32,188 nucleotides of DNA, from contig JAPLJV010000062.1 of NCBI GenBank assembly GCA_026388415.1, positions 1 to 32,188 of the forward strand, read 5' to 3'. The DNA comes from Deltaproteobacteria bacterium (GTDB lineage: Bacteria; Desulfobacterota; Syntrophia; Syntrophales; JACQWR01). Shown piece after piece: positions 16,569-23,544 of the stretch. Each line of letters starts with the position of its first letter. Positions within the stretch are counted from its first letter, which is position 1. A program made the position numbers and the translations under genes. The notes beneath the pieces were generated by a model. That model did no database searches, had not been told where the DNA came from, and worked only from the letters and a program-made list of their open reading frames with translations.

Positions 16569-16593
16569 TTATAATTGGGGACAGCCACTCATT
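16569..16593 (-). repeat. REP-like copy b (inverted, right of the GNAT-MFS pair)
   Basis: AATTGGGGACAGCCACT lies directly after the MFS stop and is the reverse complement of the core in copy a at 14761-14791. With copy c it forms a long-loop hairpin (16573-16650). Confidence 0.7.
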
Positions 16594-16627
16594 TCATACC
16601 TTCTTCACCTGTTACCGATAGCCAAGA

Positions 16628-16662
16628 ATAATTAGTGTCTGTCCCCAATTATCCAATTATCA
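16628..16662 (+). repeat. REP-like copy c
   Basis: AATTAGTGTCTGTCCCCAAT repeats copy a with T/C changes in the centre and a following AATTATCCAATTATC. It pairs with copy b across a ~44-nt loop. Confidence 0.65.
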
Positions 16663-16685
16663 AATGATGAACAATCATTTTTACC

Positions 16686-16725
16686 TTGTAAAATTAATTT
16701 ATAAAAAGTATAACACCCTTGTGTT
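16686..16725 (+). promoter_or_regulatory. Promoter and palindrome upstream of the AAA_14 ATPase
   Basis: TTGTAA (16686-16691), a 17-bp spacer and TATAAC (16709-16714) form a good sigma-70-like promoter. AACAC-CCTT-GTGTT (16712-16725) is a perfect 5-bp inverted repeat overlapping the -10 and start region, a plausible operator or small hairpin. Confidence 0.5.
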
Positions 16726-16755
16726 TTTAATTATTGTAATTAAATAAGGTGTTCA

Positions 16756-18078
16756 ATGCGTAGATTCATTGATGAAGAACTCCGGCGGTGGAAGGACGGA
16801 ACACGGCGTAAACCGCTGATATTGAGAGGGGCGCGGCAGGTCGGTAAAACCTGGTCGCTGAAGGAGTTCGGGGAAAACCGGTTCGAATCCCTCGCCCTGG
16901 TGGATCTGGAGCGCAATCCCCCCTTGCGCAGGCTGTTTGATGGCGATATCGGCGCGGCGCGCATCTGTTCCGACCTGGAAGTGCTGCTCCGACAGAAAAT
17001 AACGCCCGGAAAAACCCTCCTTTTCTTCGATGAAATTCAGGCCTGTCCCCGTGCCATAACCGCCCTGCGCTATTTTTACGAGGAAATACCCGATCTGCAT
17101 GTCGTGGCCGCCGGATCTCTTCTGGAGTTCGCGTTCAAGGAGGCCTCCTTTCCTGTCGGGAGAATCCAGTTTCTCAATCTCTATCCCCTCTGCTTCGCCG
17201 AATATCTGGAGGCAATCGGCAATGCTGCCGCAGCCGCCGTCGTTCTGGGCAATCCGGGCGATATAACCCCCGCCGTACATGAACTTCTCCGTAACGAACT
17301 GAAACGCTATTTTTTCATCGGCGGAATGCCGGCGGCTGTCAAGGCTTTCGCGGAAAGCGGCTCTTTGCGTGACGCCTTCGTGGTCCAGGGAGAGATTGTG
17401 GAATCGTACCGGATGGATTTTGCCAAATACACCCCCCAGGTTGACCGTTACTGCCTCGACTCGGTCTTTACCTCGCTGGGGCAGAGTGTCGGACAACAGA
17501 TAAAATATGCGCGGCTTGGCGAAGGGTATGCCAACCCGACCCTGAAGAAGGCTTTCGAGGCGCTCTGTCTGGCGCAGGTGGCGCGCAGAATTCCCTCCGC
17601 CGATGCCTCCGGCCTGCCGTTGGGGGCGAGCGCTTCGGCAAAAATATTCAAAGCGCTGCTGCTGGATGTGGGGCTGATGCGTTTCCTGTCCGGCATGCCG
17701 GATGATGTGGAGTATGCCAGGGGCGATTTGCTTGCCATCTATCGCGGCGCTATGGCGGAACAGTTCGTAGGGCAGGAGATGCTCGTCTCGCAAAACGGGA
17801 GCCTTTATTATTGGGATCGGCAGGCGAAAAGCAGCTCCGCCGAGGTGGATTATCTGATCGTTCTGAATGGCAGAATTCATCCGGTGGAGGTGAAAAGCGG
17901 CGCCACCGGCAGCCTGAAAAGCCTGCATCTGTTCCTGACCGCGTACCCGGAGTGCGGCAAGGCGCTGGTCTTTTCCGACCGACCCTATGCCGATCTGCCT
18001 GAGCAGAAAATCACCTTCATGCCGCTCTACAGCGCCTATGAGGCGAGCGGGGGGCGCGAGACGCCGGACACACTCTGA
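16756..18078 (+). CDS. AAA_14/DUF4143 domain ATPase
   Basis: A 440-residue protein of the common AAA_14 plus DUF4143 family. Walker A is GARQVGKT (25-32), Walker B is LLFFDEI (88-94), and sensor-like VVAAGSLLEFAF follows. The C-terminal DUF4143 part contains AEVDYLIVLNGRIHPVEVKSG, an arrangement (D...E.K) like a PD-(D/E)XK nuclease core. The cellular role of this family is not established; such genes are frequently carried in accessory regions. It has its own promoter and RBS (AAGGTG before ATG 16756) and ends 23 bp from the convergent tupC, so it is probably a monocistronic unit. Confidence 0.9.
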   Translation: MRRFIDEELRRWKDGTRRKPLILRGARQVGKTWSLKEFGENRFESLALVDLERNPPLRRLFDGDIGAARICSDLEVLLRQKITPGKTLLFFDEIQACPRAITALRYFYEEIPDLHVVAAGSLLEFAFKEASFPVGRIQFLNLYPLCFAEYLEAIGNAAAAAVVLGNPGDITPAVHELLRNELKRYFFIGGMPAAVKAFAESGSLRDAFVVQGEIVESYRMDFAKYTPQVDRYCLDSVFTSLGQSVGQQIKYARLGEGYANPTLKKAFEALCLAQVARRIPSADASGLPLGASASAKIFKALLLDVGLMRFLSGMPDDVEYARGDLLAIYRGAMAEQFVGQEMLVSQNGSLYYWDRQAKSSSAEVDYLIVLNGRIHPVEVKSGATGSLKSLHLFLTAYPECGKALVFSDRPYADLPEQKITFMPLYSAYEASGGRETPDTL

Positions 18079-18101
18079 AGCGACAGAGCCTCTATTCCGG
18101 T

Positions 18102-19187
18102 CTATTTTTCCCGGCGAATCACATGCACTGCCGTCGCTTTAAAAGAAACGGTAACATCTTTACCTTCCCGGAGAGCAAGGCTTTCCAGCGATTGTTGCGT
18201 TACATAACTGGCCAGAAAAAATCCACAATCAAGATGTAGCTTAAAGAACGGCCCCTGGGGAACAATCTTCACGATTTTTGCCGGCAAATTGTTTCTGACG
18301 CTCGTTCCCTGCATGGCACTATCTTGAGAAATAATAATATGTTCCGGTCTGATGCAGCAAATAACCTGCTCGCCGACCCCTACTTTGCCAAGGGCCTCAA
18401 TGGCATGACCGGCAACGGAAATGACGAATGAACCGTCAGTGACTGTCAGCACTTCGCCGGAAAAAACCGTTTCCATCCCCACAAAAGAAGCCACCACCTC
18501 ATTTACGGGGTGATTCATGACTTCATGACAGGCGCCGATCTGCACGATCCGGCCGCCATCCATCACCGCGAGCCTGTCTGCCAGCCGCAGCGCCTCCAGG
18601 CGATCATGAGTGGCCAGGATAGCCGTGGTCTTTGTTTGCCCGAGGATGCTATGCAGATCATCAATCAGGGAATCGCGGCTCGGCGCATCCAGATTGGCGA
18701 AGGGCTCATCGAGCAGAATCAGCTCCGGCTCCGTGGCAAAAGCACGGGCGAGATTAGTGCGCTGTGACTCGCCTCCCGACAGCTTGCGGGCATCGCGCTT
18801 GAGCAGATGGGTTATCTTGACGAGTTCTGCATATTTGGATACCCGTTGCTCGATTTCCGCCCTGCCCTGCCGACGTATCTTGAGACCGGCCGCCACATTG
18901 TTGAAAACAGTCGTATTGAGCAGCAATGGTTCCTGGAAGACTATCGCCAGCCGACGACGATAAGGCACCGTCATTTCAGGCGTTGAAATATCCTGTCCCT
19001 TAAAGAGCAATTCGCCCTGTGCATATTTCAGCAGGCGGGCCAGGGTGAGCAGAAACGTGGACTTGCCGGCGCCGTTCGGTCCGAGGATGGCCAGGGTTTC
19101 TCCCTCTTCCAGAGTGAAATGGGGAATCTCCAGTACGGCAATATTGCCCCTCAGCACCTGCAGATTGTTGGCCGTCAGTAAAGTCAT
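18102..19187 (-). CDS. tupC: Tungstate/molybdate ABC transporter ATP-binding protein
   Basis: A 361-residue ABC ATPase. Walker A GPNGAGKST is at residues 36-44, Q-loop FQEPLLL near 85, signature LSGGESQR at 136-143, Walker B LILLDEP at 156-162, and the H-loop is in ILATHDR. Residues from about 235 onward form a TOBE-type C-terminal domain (GEVLTVTDGSFVISVAG, CIRPEHIIIS), the oxyanion-sensing fold of ModC/WtpC ATPases. It energises the TupB permease. It is the last gene of the tup cluster and is separated from tupB by 83 bp carrying a perfect 15-bp hairpin. ModC-like ATPases look the same, so the name rests on the neighbouring TupA and TupB. Confidence 0.88.
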   Translation of the reverse strand: MTLLTANNLQVLRGNIAVLEIPHFTLEEGETLAILGPNGAGKSTFLLTLARLLKYAQGELLFKGQDISTPEMTVPYRRRLAIVFQEPLLLNTTVFNNVAAGLKIRRQGRAEIEQRVSKYAELVKITHLLKRDARKLSGGESQRTNLARAFATEPELILLDEPFANLDAPSRDSLIDDLHSILGQTKTTAILATHDRLEALRLADRLAVMDGGRIVQIGACHEVMNHPVNEVVASFVGMETVFSGEVLTVTDGSFVISVAGHAIEALGKVGVGEQVICCIRPEHIIISQDSAMQGTSVRNNLPAKIVKIVPQGPFFKLHLDCGFFLASYVTQQSLESLALREGKDVTVSFKATAVHVIRREK

Positions 19188-19224
19188 GCTTCCTAGCCCC
19201 GATGAACGGGATAAGTAAATTTAC

Positions 19225-19263
19225 GAAATTATTTCTTGCCGTAAGTATGCAAGAAATAATTTC
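19225..19263 (-). promoter_or_regulatory. Perfect 15-bp hairpin between tupB and tupC
   Basis: GAAATTATTTCTTGC (19225-19239) and GCAAGAAATAATTTC (19249-19263) are perfect inverted repeats with a 9-nt loop. An adjacent GTAAATTTAC palindrome is at 19215-19224. No T-run follows in the minus-strand transcript, so an mRNA-processing/attenuation hairpin or a protein site is more likely than a terminator. Confidence 0.7.
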
Positions 19264-19270
19264 TAATTTT

Positions 19271-19969
19271 CTAACGCGGCCTTTCCCGCTGCTGGATCAG
19301 GGTAAGAACCAAATTAATGAGAAAAACAAATAATAGCAGGATGATGCTGAGGGCAATCGCCATGTCGAAGTTCCCCCGCCCTGTTTCCATGACTGTCGCT
19401 GTCGTCAATACCCGGGAATAGCCCTTGATGTTGCCGCCGACCATAATAGAGGCGCCCACTTCCGAAATGACGCCGCCAAATCCGGCCATGACGGCAGCCA
19501 GCAGAGGCAACCGGGCCTCGCGCATGAGAATCCAGAGCATCTGGAGGCGCGTCGCCCCAAGGGCCAGAATCTGCAGACGGAGTTTTTTGGGCAGGCTTTG
19601 CATGGCGGCCAAGGTGATACCCATGACAATCGGCGTAGCAATAATCGCCTGGGCAACGATCATGGCCGCCGGCGTATAGAGTAATTCCATAAAACCGAAC
19701 GGCCCGTTCCGCCAGAAAAAAACCGTGACAAAAAGCCCCACCACCACGGGTGGCAGGGCCATGCCGGCATTGATGAGACTGACCAGGAGGTTCCGGCCCG
19801 GGAATTCCGTCAAGCCCACCACCGTTCCGCAGGATATTCCCAGGCACAAGCTTATCATTGTTGCCGTACCAGACACCTGGAGCGAAAGCAACGTAATGCC
19901 GAGTACTTCCCTATCCAGCGAAAAAAGAAGCTGCAACGCCTTCAGGAAACCATCAACAATCAGATCCAT
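19271..19969 (-). CDS. tupB: Tungstate ABC transporter permease
   Basis: A 232-residue inner-membrane permease with about five to six hydrophobic segments. The region around LRLQILALGATRLQMLWILMREARLPLLAAV is the ATPase-contacting loop of ModB/TupB permeases, followed by GGVISEVGASIMVGGNIKGYSRVLTTA, characteristic of the TupB group. Its start codon overlaps the tupA stop (TAATG), indicating translational coupling. Together with TupA and TupC it should import tungstate, or molybdate, from the periplasm. Confidence 0.92.
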   Translation of the reverse strand: MDLIVDGFLKALQLLFSLDREVLGITLLSLQVSGTATMISLCLGISCGTVVGLTEFPGRNLLVSLINAGMALPPVVVGLFVTVFFWRNGPFGFMELLYTPAAMIVAQAIIATPIVMGITLAAMQSLPKKLRLQILALGATRLQMLWILMREARLPLLAAVMAGFGGVISEVGASIMVGGNIKGYSRVLTTATVMETGRGNFDMAIALSIILLLFVFLINLVLTLIQQRERPR

Positions 19970-20832
19970 TATTTACCCAGATCCTCAACCTTTTTGCCGG
20001 CATCGGGGAAAAAGAGCGGCGCGCCGAACTTGTCTGTGCCAAAGGTTTTGACCACTTCCTGGGTTTCCCGGGCCACCATGAAATCGGCAAAGGCCTTGCT
20101 GCCCGCGACATTCACTTTGGGCCACTTCGCCGGATTAACTTCGATCACATGGTAAATGTTCAAGAGAATGGCATCTCCCTCATTGAGGACCTCCAGACCC
20201 AGAGTTTTCTTCAGGGCCAGATAAGTTCCCCGATCCGTCAGCGTATAGCCCTTCTTTTCGGCGGTCACATTCAAGGTCTGTCCCATCCCGAGACCGGTCT
20301 GCTGATACCATTTTTCCTTTTCCGGATTGGTAGCAGCCGTTTTCCAGACTTCTTTTTCCTTGGCATTGGTGCCGGAATTATCACCCCTGGAGAGGAACAG
20401 CCTGGTGGCGGCGGCAATTTTCTTAAAGGCTTCCGGTGTGGACTTTATCCCTTTGATTTTGGCAGGATCTTCCGGGGGACCGACAATCACAAAGTCGTTA
20501 TGCATGACTAAGCGGCGATTGATTCCGAATCCGTCAGCCACAAGCTTCTGCTCGGCAGCGGGCGAATGGACCAAAAGCACGTCTGCTTCACCCTTTGCTC
20601 CCATCGCCATGGCCTGCCCGGAACCCACAGAGATCGTCTTGACAAAATAGCCTGTCTTCTTCTCAAACAGGGGAATCAAGACATCGAGCAGCCCCGTATC
20701 CTGCGTACTCGTCGTAGTCGCCAGCACGACAGTCTTCTGCTCGGCAGCCTGTAAAGTTCCGGATATACCGGACATAAATAGGATAGAAACAACGAGTGCC
20801 AAGATTATTTTCCCTACTAAACCTGTTTTCAT
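19969..20832 (-). CDS. tupA: Tungstate-binding periplasmic protein TupA
   Basis: A 287-residue exported solute-binding protein. A signal peptide spans about residues 1-30 (hydrophobic IILALVVSILFM, then LQAA). Mature TupA begins VVLATTTSTQDTGLLD, where the TTTS motif (residues 39-42) is the oxyanion-binding signature of TupA. Other family blocks are GSGQAMAMGAKGEADVLLVH, MHNDFVIVGP, FLSRGDNSGTNAKE and YTLTDRGTYLAL. TupA binds tungstate with very high affinity in characterised bacteria; discrimination from molybdate cannot be read here. It is preceded by an inverted-repeat element that separates it from a second TupA-like gene. Confidence 0.94.
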   Translation of the reverse strand: MKTGLVGKIILALVVSILFMSGISGTLQAAEQKTVVLATTTSTQDTGLLDVLIPLFEKKTGYFVKTISVGSGQAMAMGAKGEADVLLVHSPAAEQKLVADGFGINRRLVMHNDFVIVGPPEDPAKIKGIKSTPEAFKKIAAATRLFLSRGDNSGTNAKEKEVWKTAATNPEKEKWYQQTGLGMGQTLNVTAEKKGYTLTDRGTYLALKKTLGLEVLNEGDAILLNIYHVIEVNPAKWPKVNVAGSKAFADFMVARETQEVVKTFGTDKFGAPLFFPDAGKKVEDLGK

Positions 20833-20862
20833 TACCTACCTCCATTAAATGGTCTGAATTAT

Positions 20863-21015
20863 GAGCTAATTACAAAACTCATGTTCCCCCCCTTGACGGG
20901 AGGGGGTTAGGGGGCGGGTGAAGCTGCAACATGCTGATTTCATGACAACCTCCCCCCCACCCTAACCCTCCCCCGCCAAGGGGGAGGGGATTTTGGGTAC
21001 TTTCGCAATTAGCTC
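20863..21015. repeat. MITE-like intergenic element 2 between the two tupA-like genes
   Basis: The ends GAGCTAATT (20863-20871) and AATTAGCTC (21007-21015) are perfect inverted copies. Inside, a C/G-run arm (CCTTGACGGGAGGGGGTTAG, about 20891-20910) pairs imperfectly with CTAACCCTCCCCCGCCAAGG (20962-20981) to form a long stem. The element fills the whole gap and touches the stop codon of the upstream gene. Its right end, read inverted (GAGCTAATTGCGAAAGT), matches 15 of 17 bases of the left end of element 1. Confidence 0.75.
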
Positions 21016-21886
21016 AACGTTTTAAAGCTTGCCATTCCCGGGAATTGGCAAAGAACAGCGGCGCGCCATACTTCTCTTTGCCGAAATCGCTGATGATCTT
21101 CTGACCCTTGCCGGGATCGGTCAGCCATTTGACGAAGGTCAGGGCGATATCATAATTGACCCGCGGGAATTTTTGCTTACTGACCGGGATCAGGCTGATG
21201 AAATTAAGCAAATCTTCATCATTTTCCACCAGGATCGCTAATTGAATTTCCTTTTGCAGGGTCATCTGCGTTGCCCGGTCAATGACGGTGTAGGCCTTTC
21301 TCTCATTGGTATAGCGGAGAGTCGGGCCATTACCGGCGCTGCCCTTTTCGTAAACGACATACCAGGCGCCCGCCGGTTTAAGGCCGGCCTTGCCCCACAA
21401 TTCCATCTCGGCCACATGGGTGCCTGATTTATCACCGCGACTGATAAAGAGGCTGCCCGTTTCCGCGATGCGCTTCAGGGCAGCGGTGGCCGTTTTCATA
21501 CCTCGAATGCCCGCCGGGTCGTCAGCCGGTCCCATGATGACAAAATCGTTATACATCAAAGGGATACGTTCCGTGCCGAAACCATCCTGGACGAACTTTT
21601 CCTCCAGAGACTTGGCGTGGACGAGTACCAAATCAATATTGCCATTTTTAGCAAGTTCCAAGGCGGCGCCGGTACCTGAACCTATATGGCGCACCCGGAT
21701 TCCCGTATCTTTCTCAAATGCTTCCTCCAAAGCCCCCACGATGCCCGCATCAACCGGCCCGATCGTACTGGAAAGCAGAATAAAATTATCTTGTTGAGAT
21801 GATTGAGGTTTACACAGGCCAGCGCATGATAAACAAAAACACAGTAAAAGCAACAACCCGCCGACAAATATCTTTTTCATGTTCAA
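21014..21886 (-). CDS. Second TupA-like solute-binding protein (divergent)
   Basis: A 290-residue exported protein clearly paralogous to TupA: GSGTGAALELAKNGNIDLVLVH, MYNDFVIMGPADDPAGIRGMK, FISRGDKSGTHVAE, PTLRYTNERKAYTVIDRATQ and the KYGAPLFFA ending align with TupA block for block. The ligand-loop TTTSTQDTG of TupA is replaced by SSTIGPVDAG at the same position (residues 39-48). The N-terminal signal peptide is hydrophobic (VGGLLLLLCFCLS) with Cys residues near the cleavage site, so it may be a lipoprotein. It has no permease of its own and may deliver a different oxyanion to TupBC or act as a sensor or scavenger. It lies between the regulator and tupA on the same strand. Confidence 0.88.
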   Translation of the reverse strand: MNMKKIFVGGLLLLLCFCLSCAGLCKPQSSQQDNFILLSSTIGPVDAGIVGALEEAFEKDTGIRVRHIGSGTGAALELAKNGNIDLVLVHAKSLEEKFVQDGFGTERIPLMYNDFVIMGPADDPAGIRGMKTATAALKRIAETGSLFISRGDKSGTHVAEMELWGKAGLKPAGAWYVVYEKGSAGNGPTLRYTNERKAYTVIDRATQMTLQKEIQLAILVENDEDLLNFISLIPVSKQKFPRVNYDIALTFVKWLTDPGKGQKIISDFGKEKYGAPLFFANSREWQALKR

Positions 21887-21908
21887 CTCCTTAATTTATA
21901 TGGAAATC

Positions 21909-21952
21909 ACCCCCATCCTCCCTTTACCAAAGAGGGGTTAAGAGGGGGGGTT
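21909..21952. repeat. REP-like palindrome between regulator and second binding protein
   Basis: CCCTTTACCAAAGAGGGG with outer C-rich and G-rich flanks forms an imperfect hairpin at the end of the regulator gene. It belongs to the same CCCC..AAAG..GGGG style as the repeats at 23375-23450. It could reduce read-through into the binding-protein genes. Confidence 0.6.
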
Positions 21953-22868
21953 AATTAATAGAAAAAACAATTTTACCTGATTTGTTAAAATCGTAGTTGC
22001 CCAGGTTAGCCACTCGCGCCCGGAAACCAGCGGAGTTGAGAATTTCTACCAGGGCCTGGATGCCCTTTTCAAAAAAGACCTTCTTATTGAGGATCATGTC
22101 AAAGCTTTCCCTGGTAATGGGCACAAAGCCAAGACCCAATAGTTGGGAAATGGCGCTGGTGGCGATTCCCACATCGGCTTCCTTGGAAAGGATGGCCAGC
22201 CCAACTTCAAAATGGGTAAAAACCTCCTTTTCGTAGCCATCTATGCTGCCACCGGGAATTCCGAGTTTTTGCAAGTGATAATCGAGCAGCACCCGTGTAC
22301 CGGCGCCCTGCTGCCGGTTGATGAACCTTGCCCCCTTCCCGGCCAGGTCGGCAAGAGTCTCAATCCCCAAAGGATTGTCCGGCGCCACGATAAATCCCAA
22401 TTCCCGGCAAAAAAGATTCACCACCACTGGATCTATATTGGACAGAAGCGTGGGTATAAAGGGAATATTGTATTCTCCGGTCTGGGGATCAAAAAGGTGC
22501 GACCAGGCAATATCCGTATACCCCTTGTCGAGGGCCTTAAGTCCATCCGTACTGCCGGTATTGGCGGAAAATATATAGAATTCCGGATATCGGTTTCTGA
22601 TGTGCGTCTGGAGAATATCCAGGATCGGATCATTGCTGCCCGCCGCCAGCAGCGCGCCTTCAATCCGCTTCCCTTTCTGCCGGGCCTCACCGAGCCCCTT
22701 CTGGGCGCTGGCGGCAATCCACTCATCAATCAAATTTTTCGGGAAAACCCATTTGCCGGTAATCCGTGTGGCAGGAACTTTTCTGTCCTTGATCAACAAA
22801 TAAACCTGTTTTTCATGGATCCCCAGGTACCGGGCTACTTCTTTCGTGTTCATCAGCTCTTCGCTCAT
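21951..22868 (-). CDS. HTH (excisionase-type) regulator fused to a PBP-like sensor domain
   Basis: About 305 residues from ATG 22868, preceded on the minus strand by GGGAGG; the frame also opens with a TTG at 22883. Residues 6-55 form an excisionase/MerR-like winged helix (MNTKEVARYLGIHEKQVYLL, then ITGKWVFPKNLIDEWI). Residues from about 75 resemble a periplasmic-binding-protein fold (PBP_like): GALLAAGSNDPILDILQTHI, SLFDPQTGEYN-like region, RFINRQQGAGTRVLLDYHL. Such two-domain proteins are often predicted molybdate/tungstate-responsive regulators. No signal peptide, so it acts in the cytoplasm. As the first gene ahead of the second binding protein and tupABC, it probably controls them and itself. 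This differs from TunR, whose DNA-binding part resembles XerC/D. Confidence 0.85.
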   Translation of the reverse strand: MSEELMNTKEVARYLGIHEKQVYLLIKDRKVPATRITGKWVFPKNLIDEWIAASAQKGLGEARQKGKRIEGALLAAGSNDPILDILQTHIRNRYPEFYIFSANTGSTDGLKALDKGYTDIAWSHLFDPQTGEYNIPFIPTLLSNIDPVVVNLFCRELGFIVAPDNPLGIETLADLAGKGARFINRQQGAGTRVLLDYHLQKLGIPGGSIDGYEKEVFTHFEVGLAILSKEADVGIATSAISQLLGLGFVPITRESFDMILNKKVFFEKGIQALVEILNSAGFRARVANLGNYDFNKSGKIVFSIN

Positions 22869-22892
22869 GTGCGCCCTCCCCAATTTTCGGGT

Positions 22893-22922
22893 ATCATAAG
22901 CCCAGTATCAGGAAAATGTCAA
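22893..22922 (-). promoter_or_regulatory. Promoter of the HTH-PBP regulator
   Basis: On the minus strand, TTGACA (22917-22922) and TATGAT (22893-22898) are 18 bp apart, ending 25 bp before the ATG. It could drive the whole regulator-binding protein-tupABC series. Confidence 0.55.
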
Positions 22923-22946
22923 GGATATATGCCACAATACATAACC

Positions 22947-22966
22947 AATTATTACTGATTATTACC
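22947..22966. promoter_or_regulatory. Candidate operator site B (10-bp-periodic ATTATTAC)
   Basis: ATTATTAC occurs at 22948-22955 and again at 22958-22965, one helical turn apart. The 10-mer AATTATTACT (22947-22956) recurs at 28807-28816 next to the TonB-receptor promoter with the same 10-bp-spaced second half. It lies between the divergent regulator and DUF2080 promoters. Confidence 0.45.
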
Positions 22967-23002
22967 AATACTAACGAAGGGTGTGGTCAATGATTTTTCC
23001 TA

Positions 23003-23031
23003 TTGACACAATCGGCAATTAATAGTACTAT
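23003..23031 (+). promoter_or_regulatory. Strong sigma-70 promoter for the DUF2080-type gene
   Basis: A perfect TTGACA (23003-23008), 17 bp, then TACTAT (23026-23031). Downstream, CTTAC-N11-GTAAG (about 23039-23059) is an imperfect inverted repeat in the leader. Confidence 0.6.
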
Positions 23032-23094
23032 TTTGTAACTTACAGTAATATTGAGTAAGAATAGATTATATTTAGGGAGGGATCAATAACATCC

Positions 23095-23322
23095 ATGAAC
23101 AGCGAACCGAATAATTATGGCGTAAATAAGCTACTCTATGGACAAGGCGCATCTACGGAATTCACGCAAAATGGTGTCGATATCCATAGAAATAAAGTAA
23201 AACTGGAGATCTTCGGTGAAGAAATGATCGAGAAAATCGTCGTAATGAGCGGCAATAGCGGCAGGGCCTATCTTCCGCCCGGATGGTTTGGGCATAAAGT
23301 AAAAATCGTGCGAATTGACTAA
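23095..23322 (+). CDS. DUF2080-type small protein (transposon-associated family)
   Basis: A 75-residue protein whose C-terminal half, KVKLEIFGEEMIEKIV followed by SGNSGRAYLPPGWFGHKV, matches the DUF2080 pattern often labelled transposon-associated. The GNSGRAYLP core looks like the swapped-hairpin AbrB/SpoVT fold, so DNA binding is possible but unproven. The first 40 residues are polar and variable. GGGAGG lies about 14 bp upstream of ATG 23095, a longer gap than usual. No transposase is adjacent. It is divergent from the HTH-PBP regulator and has a strong promoter of its own, which suggests a role in the metal island rather than in transposition. Confidence 0.7.
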   Translation: MNSEPNNYGVNKLLYGQGASTEFTQNGVDIHRNKVKLEIFGEEMIEKIVVMSGNSGRAYLPPGWFGHKVKIVRID

Positions 23323-23331
23323 TTTTATGAA

Positions 23332-23476
23332 TGAAAACCCTATGACGGTACCCGTCACAAAGGATAATGAAAATCTCCCCTAACCCCTCCTTGCCAAAGA
23401 GGGGAATCGTAAAATCCCCCTTTAGCAAAGGGGGAGTAAGAGGGATTTGATATGTATTTTCAGGTGAAAACCCTAT
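23332..23476. repeat. REP-like element flanked by 12-bp direct repeats
   Basis: TGAAAACCCTAT is present exactly at 23332-23343 and 23465-23476. Between them lie GACGGTACCCGTC (near-palindrome) and two C-run/G-run hairpins: CCCCTCCTTGCCAAAGAGGGG and CCCCCTTTAGCAAAGGGGG (about 23385-23437). The region separates the DUF2080 gene from exbD (convergent) and could terminate both. Confidence 0.7.
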
Positions 23477-23544
23477 CCCCGACACCCACATTATTTATCA
23501 TTGATATTAACCGATCAGAGGGATGTCATACCTCCGGCAATCCT

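Noticed and set aside
16753-17928. A 391-codon minus-strand open frame opposite the AAA_14 ATPase
   Set aside because: The plus-strand frame has Walker motifs, RBS and promoter; the opposite frame has no domain and is explained as a shadow.
23340-23450. CRISPR array suggested by repeated C-run/G-run units
   Set aside because: Units are unequal hairpins without regular spacing or unique spacers, and no cas gene is present.
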